This document shows positions 6,104 to 11,429 of a stretch of DNA of 11,429 bases, one piece after another. The stretch spans positions 1 to 11,429 of the forward strand of contig DCVT01000004.1 of the NCBI GenBank assembly GCA_002328075.1, given 5' to 3'. The translations under genes and the position numbers were made by a program. The stretch's first letter is position 1, and the number at the start of each line of letters is the position of its first letter. The notes under the pieces are model-generated. The model saw only the letters and a list, made by a program, of their open reading frames with translations. It had not been told where the DNA came from and searched no databases. The DNA comes from Anaerolineales bacterium UBA2181 (lineage in GTDB: Bacteria > Chloroflexota > Anaerolineae > Promineifilales > UBA4811).

Positions 6104-7438
6104 ATGATAGGACCAGAACGCATCTCCAGCACGATCCAATGGGTTCTCGCCCGCTCTTCGGCCGACCAGACGGAAGTGTCGGTGGTCGCCACCGACAACG
6201 CACTCACGCGTTTCGCCAATTCCACCATCCACCAGAACGTCTTTTCCAGCAACGTCACCTTGCGGGTGCGGGTTGTGATCGCCAACCAGATTGGCATCGC
6301 CATCACCAACAGCCTCGAAGCGGCGGCGCTCCAGCGCGCGCTCGACCACGCGCTTTCAAACGCCCGCCGGACACCACCCAACCCGGGTTTCCTGTCCTTG
6401 CCAGAACCTCAGCTGGTTCCCGAGGTGGTCGGTTACTTTCCGGCGACCGCCGATTGCACGCCGGGGCAGCGGGCAGAGTCCGTGGGCGCCATCTGTCAGT
6501 TGGCCCGCGAGGCCGGTTTCCATGCCTATGGCGCGTTGACGACTGCCACGAGGGAGTTGGCAGTCGGAAATTCGTTGGGCCATTCCTGTTTCCACCTCGG
6601 CACGTTATCGGAGATCAAGGTCACGGTCATCGGCGACTCCTCCGCCGGGTATGCCGCCAACATGGCCATGGATGTCCGCCGGTTGGACTTTGAGGCCATC
6701 GGCCATGAGGCCACCGAACGCTGTTCGCGAGGTCAGAATCCGCAGCCGATCGAACCGGCCGAGTACGCGGTGATCCTGGCCCCCTATGCAACACAGGACC
6801 TGGTCTTTGTGACGACCACGGTCGGTTTGGGTGCGCGATCGTTCCGCGAGAAGACCAGTTTCGTGTGTGGAAACATCGGGAAAAGGATCATGGGGCCGAA
6901 CATCACCATCCATGACGACGGGTTCGACGGCAACGGAATCGTAGAGCCTTTTGACTGTGAGGGAGTGCCCAAGCGCCGGCTTGATCTCATCAGTAACGGC
7001 GTGGCCAGTGGCGTGGCATACGACTCTTATTACGCAGGCCTTGAGAAGGGCAGACGCTCCACCGGTCATGCGCTGCCACCTCCGAACACATCAGGTCCTC
7101 TGCCGCGGCACACGTTTCTCAGACCCGGATCCGCCACGGTCGAGGAGATGATCCAGAGCACCGGGCGCGGCCTGTACGTCACCCAGCTACACTATACGCG
7201 GCCCATCGATCCCATCCGGTTGACCGCCACCGGCATGACGCGAAACGGAACCTTTCTGATAGAGCACGGCGAGATCGTGCGGCCGGTCAAGGACCTGCGT
7301 TTCACGCAGAGCTATCTGAAGGCCTGGAACGAGGTCGAGGCCGTCGGTCAAGAAACCCGACTGCTGCGCATGTGGGACCAGTCGCTGCAGAACGTCCCGA
7401 CCGTCAAAATCAGCAGCTTTAACTTCACCGGGAGCTAG
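6104..7438 (+). CDS. pmbA: TldE/PmbA, non-catalytic partner of TldD
   Basis: This 444-residue protein is the TldE (PmbA) half of the heterodimer that forms the proteolytic chamber with TldD. In known complexes TldE carries no metal and supplies the fold and substrate access. There is no HExxxH motif, as expected. Family landmarks are FVTTTVGLGARSFREKTSFVCG, the GNGIVEPFDCEGVPKRRLDLISNGV segment, and the closing VPTVKISSFNFTG, which is typical of PmbA C-termini. The N-terminal EVSVVATDNALTRFANSTIHQN also fits. ATG 6104 follows an AGAAGG-type ribosome site at short spacing. It is the last gene of the rightward operon; the convergent M24 gene ends 277 bases further on. Confidence 0.93.
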   Translation: MIGPERISSTIQWVLARSSADQTEVSVVATDNALTRFANSTIHQNVFSSNVTLRVRVVIANQIGIAITNSLEAAALQRALDHALSNARRTPPNPGFLSLPEPQLVPEVVGYFPATADCTPGQRAESVGAICQLAREAGFHAYGALTTATRELAVGNSLGHSCFHLGTLSEIKVTVIGDSSAGYAANMAMDVRRLDFEAIGHEATERCSRGQNPQPIEPAEYAVILAPYATQDLVFVTTTVGLGARSFREKTSFVCGNIGKRIMGPNITIHDDGFDGNGIVEPFDCEGVPKRRLDLISNGVASGVAYDSYYAGLEKGRRSTGHALPPPNTSGPLPRHTFLRPGSATVEEMIQSTGRGLYVTQLHYTRPIDPIRLTATGMTRNGTFLIEHGEIVRPVKDLRFTQSYLKAWNEVEAVGQETRLLRMWDQSLQNVPTVKISSFNFTGS

Positions 7439-7715
7439 GACGCGGCAGGTAGGTGCCCGTGTGATGAGCGCCGGCACCAGGCAGACCCCCTACCCGCAGC
7501 AAACCGTGGACGGTCGGACGGCGGCCCAGTTTCGGCTGGTCCGGCGCCTTTGCCGCCGGTCTTTCGGCGGTTGCTGCCGTTGGGCCCGACCGTGAGTGGC
7601 GGGCGCTACCCGTGACTCCCGGGCACACCGCTGGCCAAGACCCCTGTGAAGGATCAGGCCGGCGGTATGCTGCCCCTCCCTTCGGTGTGCGCCGTAGAGG
7701 CGCACGGCTTGGTTC
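7439..7715. other. Convergent intergenic region with hairpins
   Basis: No gene is visible between the stops of pmbA and the second M24 gene. The region is GC-rich and holds several inverted repeats: GGTGCC/GGCACC at 7452-7478 with a 15-base loop, CCGCCG/CGGCGG at 7553-7570 with a six-base loop, and the better one at 7687-7705. None is followed by a run of T on the strand it would serve. Termination here may depend on Rho or on these stems alone. Confidence 0.5.
7687..7705 (-). terminator. Hairpin just after the second M24 gene
   Basis: GTGCGCC, a five-base loop and GGCGCAC form a perfect seven-pair GC-rich stem. It begins ten bases after the TAA of the M24 gene that ends at 7716. No T run follows on the minus strand, so it is a weak candidate for an intrinsic terminator but may protect the transcript end. 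Read from the plus strand it is followed by GGCTTGGTTCTT, so it could also serve the rightward operon. Confidence 0.35.
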
Positions 7716-8918
7716 TTACATCGCCAAGCCGGGAATGTAGGGCTCGCGCCAGTCCTTCCACCACCCGACGATCCGAGCACCGCCCGGGTCGACCACCACG
7801 GTGTCCTTATTGCGCACGATCTCGCCGGCCGGCCCACGCACGGCCAGGTCAATCACCAGCACCATGCCGGCCTCCAGCGTCGTCTCGTCGTCAGCCGTCA
7901 GGAAGGGGGGTTCCACCGCACACGCACCCACTCCGTGTCCCAGGCCAATCACCGAGATGAGCTCCATCCCCTGCCGGGCGGCCAGATCGACGACGGCATG
8001 GTACACACCTGCGCAACACGCACCCGGCACCAGGCGGGAGAGCACCGCGTCGCGCAGCAAGATCAGATGCTGGTACACCAGATCCTGCTCTGGAAGCACC
8101 TCACCGTAGATGAATATCCGGCCAGCGTCGCCGCAGTACCCCTGGTCGGTGGTGCGGACGGCAAAGCGGACAATCTGGTCCAGCGCCAGCTTGGGGGTGG
8201 CGCTATAGCCATAGTTGTGACCGTAACTCGGACATCGAGGGAAAAACTGGCGGGCCTGGTCGCCGGCCGCCACCTGCGCACAGGTATAGTAGCCCACCAA
8301 CTGGAGGCCTCGCTCCATGCAATGGATGCGGGTGTTCTCGGCCGCGGTCAGCAAGCTAGGCGGTGGGTTCTGCACGATGATGTGGTGAAAGTATCCGTTC
8401 AGCCCGTGGTCGGTCCGATAGGCAATGTCCTCCAGCAGGTCGGCCTCTGGCCCGGTCTTGACCATCCGAACCCGTTCCAGGAGCGCGTCCGCGCTACTCA
8501 GCCGACGGTCGGGCAGTCTGGTTACCAGCGCCTGGAAGAGCGCGGCCGGCGTTCGCGCGGCGTCGACCCCGATGCTCGCATCCTGGCTCGCCAGCGGGCC
8601 GGCCAGGCCGGCCACCGCGTCCGCCAGATTCCCATAGGCTTCGTCTGCCGAGTACCCGATCACCCGTGGGATCCGCCCGGCCTGGCGGATGGTAGCCTGG
8701 TAGGCCAGCGGGCTCAGGACGGTGGGCTCGCCTCGTGCCGGCCACCAGACCGCCACGGTCAGGTCCGGTCGGTAGGGGAGAAACGGCAACAGGGCGCCGG
8801 TCAGGTACTGGACGTGGTCCGGTCCCGTCACCAGCAACGCGTCGAATCCGCTTGGCAGGATCGCGTCCTGCGCCTTTTGTTGAATGCCCAGGTCCTTCAT
8901 GCCATTCACTCCCATCAT
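7716..8918 (-). CDS. Degenerate M24-family (creatinase/Xaa-Pro peptidase-like) protein, copy A
   Basis: This protein of up to 400 residues has the two-domain layout of M24B proteins: an N-terminal creatinase domain (ALLVTGPDHVQYLTG near 27-41) and a C-terminal pita-bread domain from about 150. The metal ligands known from E. coli aminopeptidase P are D260, D271, H354, E383 and E406. By motif alignment these correspond here to Ala253, Asp264, His328, Asp357 and Lys371. The second active-site histidine (GHG...H) is Val335. So only Asp264 and His328 are kept, with a conservative Asp at the third place. It is probably not a normal two-metal aminopeptidase; a metal-independent hydrolase like creatinase, a hydrolase of a small amide, or a non-catalytic role are alternatives. 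The start at 8918 overlaps the stop of copy B as ATGA. The ATG at 8900 (residue 7) has a better ribosome site (GGGAG, eight bases) and may be the true start. Confidence 0.85.
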   Translation of the reverse strand: MMGVNGMKDLGIQQKAQDAILPSGFDALLVTGPDHVQYLTGALLPFLPYRPDLTVAVWWPARGEPTVLSPLAYQATIRQAGRIPRVIGYSADEAYGNLADAVAGLAGPLASQDASIGVDAARTPAALFQALVTRLPDRRLSSADALLERVRMVKTGPEADLLEDIAYRTDHGLNGYFHHIIVQNPPPSLLTAAENTRIHCMERGLQLVGYYTCAQVAAGDQARQFFPRCPSYGHNYGYSATPKLALDQIVRFAVRTTDQGYCGDAGRIFIYGEVLPEQDLVYQHLILLRDAVLSRLVPGACCAGVYHAVVDLAARQGMELISVIGLGHGVGACAVEPPFLTADDETTLEAGMVLVIDLAVRGPAGEIVRNKDTVVVDPGGARIVGWWKDWREPYIPGLAM

Positions 8919-10096
8919 CCGTGCCGGGCCGACGCGCCCGCCAACCGGTTAAGCCGGTCCCAGCTTCGGTACCAACTCTGACGGCGGCAACCATCCGCCT
9001 CAATGACATGGGTGTCCACCGAATGGACAAGTTCGCGCTGGGGGCCGTAGCCATAGATGTCCAGCGCCACCACCATGCCCTCGGCGAGCGGCGTGGGGTC
9101 GGTAGCGTTCAAGAACGGCGCCTCGCGCTCGGCAGTCCCCAATCCATGGCCCACGCCGATCTCGCGCCAGAAGGGGATCTGCTCCCGATCGGCCCGAGCG
9201 CAGACCGCGTCAAACACATGATGCGCGGCGACGCCCGGGCGGAGCATACCCACCGCAGCGGCGTTGAGGAGCAGCAGATCCTCATAGGAGCGGAGCTGGG
9301 CTTTGGTGGGCTCTCCCACCACCAGGGTCCGACCGCCGACCGACCAGTAGCCACGGTATTCGTTGGAGATGTCCACCCTGACCAGATTGCCGGGAACCAA
9401 GCGGCCCCGCGGTGGCAGGTAGATCTGCTGCGCATCCAGACCCTGCAACACCGCGAGGTGGCCGGCGGCCGAGCCGCCGTACTCTCCAATGTGCACCCGC
9501 AGTCTTTCGGACATCTCGGCCAGCGCATAGCTGACCGCATCCACCATCCCTTCCGAGTGGTGCATGAGGGCGATGATGGCACGGTCAGTGTGACGCGCCG
9601 CCGTCTGCAGCCGCTCGAGCTCGCCGGGGGTCTTGACGATGCGCAGCCCGCGCAGCAGTTCGTCGCAGCCTAGCCATTCCAGTGCACGCCAGCGGTTCGC
9701 ACAGGCCTCCACCAGTGATTGCGGCGTGCGGCGGGCATCAATTCCGACCCGGCCGTGGGTGACGTCCAGTGCCGCCAGGGCCCGGTCAGTCTCGTCCAAC
9801 AGCGGTTTGGTGGTGGCACTCTCCGGATAGGGGAAGAGCAGCCCCTCCCACCCCTGCTCCCGAATCAGGTCCGCCCACTCATAGGGGCAGACCACTGCAC
9901 CCTGACCCTCCGGGGTGACGACCGCGAGGGCCCTCCGGTTGGGCAAGTTGGGCGCGTACGGAAGGGCAGACTGGGTCAGATAGACGAAATTGTCGGGACC
10001 AGCCACCATCAGCGCCTGCAGTCCTGCGCTGGCGGTAGCCCGCATCACCTTTTCGCGCAGGGGGTTGTCCTTTTCCTGTCCTTTCATACTCACCAT
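8915..10096 (-). CDS. Degenerate M24-family (creatinase/Xaa-Pro peptidase-like) protein, copy B
   Basis: This protein of up to 393 residues is a tandem paralogue of copy A with the same layout (ALMVAGPDNFVYLTQ near 28-42, LRIVKTPGELERL near 151-163, and a WY..WDRL tail near 375-382 like the WWKDWRE tail of copy A). The five metal-ligand positions read Asp242, Val253, His317, Asp346 and Val360, and the second active-site histidine is Arg324. The first aspartate, lost in copy A, is present here, while the second, kept in copy A, is lost. It follows the GntR gene by 122 bases with no visible promoter, so the three genes likely share the regulator's promoter. ATG 10096 and ATG 10087 (residue 4) are both possible starts with weak ribosome sites. 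Family placement is firm; substrate and activity are unknown. Confidence 0.85.
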   Translation of the reverse strand: MVSMKGQEKDNPLREKVMRATASAGLQALMVAGPDNFVYLTQSALPYAPNLPNRRALAVVTPEGQGAVVCPYEWADLIREQGWEGLLFPYPESATTKPLLDETDRALAALDVTHGRVGIDARRTPQSLVEACANRWRALEWLGCDELLRGLRIVKTPGELERLQTAARHTDRAIIALMHHSEGMVDAVSYALAEMSERLRVHIGEYGGSAAGHLAVLQGLDAQQIYLPPRGRLVPGNLVRVDISNEYRGYWSVGGRTLVVGEPTKAQLRSYEDLLLLNAAAVGMLRPGVAAHHVFDAVCARADREQIPFWREIGVGHGLGTAEREAPFLNATDPTPLAEGMVVALDIYGYGPQRELVHSVDTHVIEADGCRRQSWYRSWDRLNRLAGASARHG

Positions 10097-10152
10097 CCTG
10101 TTCCGGCAGTTGAGCGCCTCAGTTGCCAGGCCATACTGGGGTGCCAGGGCAA

Positions 10153-10191
10153 CCGCAGACGCAGTGGACGCACGAGGTGCGGAGTCTGCGG
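10153..10191. repeat. Inverted repeat between GntR and M24 genes
   Basis: CCGCAGAC (10153-10160) and GTCTGCGG (10184-10191) are exact reverse complements, with a further GCA/TGC pairing inside (10161-10163 with 10178-10180). The RNA of the leftward operon would form a stem-loop in the 122-base gap after the regulator gene. It has no T run. It could attenuate or process the transcript between regulator and M24 genes, but that is only a suggestion. Confidence 0.35.
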
Positions 10192-10218
10192 AAAACCGAG
10201 ATTTGACCGAGTTTGGGG

Positions 10219-10890
10219 TCAGTCCTCACCGGCCATCTGGGCGATCCGGGTCGCCGAGTGCTGGCAGTGGTCGCGCATGGCCTGGGCTGCTCGCTCGGCA
10301 TCGCGCACTTGCATCGCCTCCAGAATCTGGCGGTGTTCGTCAAATGACTGGAGGAGGTGATATCCGGGGCGCAACTGGGCAAACCGGCGGACTCGCTGCA
10401 CCCGGTTGTTGAGGCCCTCTAGCAGGACCACAAAGAGCGGGTTCTCGACCAACGCCGTCAGCGTCCGGTGAAAAGCGACATCGGCGTCATAATGCCTGGC
10501 GTGCTCCCCCGCATCATACTGCCTGATCCCCTCGTCCAACACCCGCGCCAGTTCATGCAGCGTCTCGGCGGTGATCACCGGGGTGACCTGACGGACGATC
10601 TCGGCCTCCAACAGGCCGCGGATCTCATAGATCTCGCGGATCTCACGCGGGGAGACAGTGGCGATAAAGGCCCCCCGATGCGGCCGAACTTCGATGAACC
10701 CCTCGGATTCCAGGATGCGGATCGCCTCGCGGACCGGCGTCCGGCTGACATCGTATTCTTGGGCCACCAGGTCCTGATCCACCCTTTCGCCCGGATCAAA
10801 ATGACCGGCCAGAATCGCCTCGCGGAGGCTTTCCGTCACCCAATCTGCCAGGACACGACCCTGATTGACGTGGGGAAGCGGAGACTTCAT
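10219..10890 (-). CDS. GntR-family transcriptional regulator, FadR/FCD subfamily
   Basis: This 223-residue DNA-binding regulator has an N-terminal winged helix (about residues 11-76) with the classic DVSRTPVREAIRILESEGFIEVRPHRGAFI pattern. Its C-terminal helical FCD ligand-binding domain spans about 85-215. The FCD metal-site residues are all visible: Asp137, His141 (DVAFH), His186 (FDEHRQIL) and His208 (MRDH). This implies a bound Zn/Ni-type metal and an effector with a carboxylate, for example an organic acid, amino acid or peptide product. ATG 10890 follows GGAGG by ten bases. Its promoter carries nearly the same operator as the transporter operon, so it most likely represses both and is relieved by the effector. 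It heads the leftward operon with the two M24 genes. Confidence 0.93.
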   Translation of the reverse strand: MKSPLPHVNQGRVLADWVTESLREAILAGHFDPGERVDQDLVAQEYDVSRTPVREAIRILESEGFIEVRPHRGAFIATVSPREIREIYEIRGLLEAEIVRQVTPVITAETLHELARVLDEGIRQYDAGEHARHYDADVAFHRTLTALVENPLFVVLLEGLNNRVQRVRRFAQLRPGYHLLQSFDEHRQILEAMQVRDAERAAQAMRDHCQHSATRIAQMAGED

Positions 10891-10929
10891 GATCTATAGG
10901 CCTCCAAACTGCACCAACGATAACAATGG

Positions 10930-10949
10930 TGATTGTATACATTATACAT
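10930..10949 (-). promoter_or_regulatory. Predicted GntR autoregulatory operator
   Basis: Read on the minus strand this is ATGTATAATGTATACAATCA. Nineteen of these 20 bases (10930-10948) are identical to 595-613 before the solute-binding protein gene. The outer base that completes the 7-3-7 dyad at the other site is changed here (A instead of T). The inner palindrome ATTGTATACATT (plus strand 10932-10943) overlaps the end of the -10 box and the predicted transcription start of the regulator gene. Confidence 0.75.
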
Positions 10950-10969
10950 GTGCGGCGGGCCCCTGTCAA
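10941..10969 (-). promoter_or_regulatory. Consensus sigma-70-type promoter of the GntR-M24 operon
   Basis: On the minus strand an exact TTGACA lies at 10969-10964 and an exact TATAAT at 10946-10941, with the optimal 17-base spacing. The transcript would start near 10934 and have a leader of about 44 bases before the GntR start at 10890. The predicted operator covers the -10 box and start site, as at the transporter promoter. Confidence 0.85.
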
Positions 10970-11097
10970 GTGGCCGTATTCTTTGTGGCTGCTGCAAATA
11001 TGGTGCAGGCCGAGGGTCAGACTTGCTGATTGCCTCGTGATCGTCCGTCCCTGTCTATGGTGCAGACGGCGGTCTGGCGGCCATTCGGGGTTTCTCT
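10970..11097. other. Spacer between GntR promoter and right transposase remnant
   Basis: No gene is seen. The end of the right-hand insertion element should lie here, beyond the transposase stop at 11098, but its terminal repeat cannot be identified from one end. A ten-base direct repeat TATGGTGCAG occurs at 10999-11008 and 11056-11065; its meaning is unknown. Confidence 0.4.
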
Positions 11098-11427
11098 CTA
11101 GGATGCGAACAGGGCACTCAGGTCGCGCCCGCCCGGTGCCTCTCGCAACCATGCCGTCAGCATCCCCACATTGAGGATTGATTCACCTCGTTTGTATCCC
11201 CGCAGCGTGCGCTACCGCTCCTTGATGGTCCAGCCAATCACCTGTTCCGTCGTGTTGTTGCTCTCCGGCACCACCGATCCGCCTCCAGTCACTCTGGTAC
11301 CATAGCAGGTGTATCGTTGCCGGTGATTCCACTGGTGCAGCACGTGATTGCGCATGCGGTACCCCAGTGTTGCCCGCCTTCCCTTCCCCGGCGCTTTCGC
11401 TGGTGCGTATCGCTCATACAGCTTGCC
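11098..11427 (-). pseudogene. Transposase C-terminal fragment with in-frame amber codon
   Basis: The minus-strand frame from 11427 translates as GKLYERYAPAKAPGKGR..., then LGYRMRNHVLHQWNHRQRY and VVPESNNTTEQVIGWTIKER. It then meets TAG (11214-11212) and continues in the same frame as RTLRGYKRGESILNVGMLTAWL to a final TAG at 11100-11098. The NNTTEQ/IGW..KER.RT.RGYK pattern is the C-terminal end of a DDE transposase, with the Glu probably the last catalytic acid. The interrupted position is where relatives have Tyr (KERYRT), so a single TAC/TAT to TAG change explains the break. It is unrelated to the fragment at the left end. The 5' part lies outside the window. The IS family was not assigned. 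Confidence 0.75.
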
Positions 11428-11429
11428 CA

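Noticed and set aside
7935..8981. 348-codon plus-strand frame over the second M24 gene
   Set aside because: It is antisense to a clear M24-family gene and its translation has no recognisable domain; high GC makes such frames common.
8735..9673. 312-codon plus-strand frame opposite the first M24 gene
   Set aside because: It crosses the junction of two real minus-strand genes and shows the composition of a complementary frame.
10204..10222. TGACC...GGTCA inverted repeat at the end of the GntR gene as a terminator
   Set aside because: Only five pairs and no T run; the downstream M24 genes appear to belong to the same transcript.
10999..11065. Direct repeat TATGGTGCAG (10999-11008 and 11056-11065)
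   Set aside because: Only ten bases with unrelated flanks; it may be chance or part of the decayed element end, and no function can be supported.

Overview
The window most likely comes from a member of the Chloroflexota (Anaerolineae/Caldilinea-like). This rests on the GC-rich genes, the Val/Glu/Thr-rich linker behind the lipoprotein cysteine of the solute-binding protein, and the style of the two flanking transposase fragments. The phylum is an inference, not a database result.

Layout. Positions 1-264 hold the 3' end of an integrase-type (DDE) transposase, whose reading frame runs on by chance to 729. A consensus sigma-70-type promoter (575-602) overlaps an AT-rich operator and precedes a rightward gene set. 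This encodes a peptide-type ABC solute-binding lipoprotein (732-2471), a 30-bp hairpin (2494-2523), two DppB/DppC-type permeases (2562-3536, 3547-4443), and the peptidase pair TldD (4568-6037, TTG start) and TldE/PmbA (6104-7438). After a convergent gap (7439-7715) comes a leftward set. In its transcription order this is a GntR/FCD regulator (10890-10219), then two tandem M24 'creatinase/Xaa-Pro peptidase' paralogues (10096-8915 and 8918-7716) that overlap by ATGA. The right end (11098-11427) is the C-terminal part of a second, unrelated transposase, broken by an in-frame amber codon.

How it fits together. Two nearly identical promoter-operators face inward from the two ends of the island. 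Both have exact TTGACA and TATAAT boxes and share a 19-bp block, one in front of the solute-binding protein and one in front of the regulator. This predicts that the GntR protein represses both itself and the transporter operon. The island then looks like one regulon: import of a peptide or peptide-like solute, cleavage by TldD/TldE, and further handling by two M24-fold proteins. Two features are atypical. No ABC ATPase gene is present. Both M24 proteins have lost most of the family's metal ligands, and at the two aspartate positions they have lost opposite residues, so they are probably not ordinary aminopeptidases.

No RNA genes, CRISPR arrays or origins were seen.
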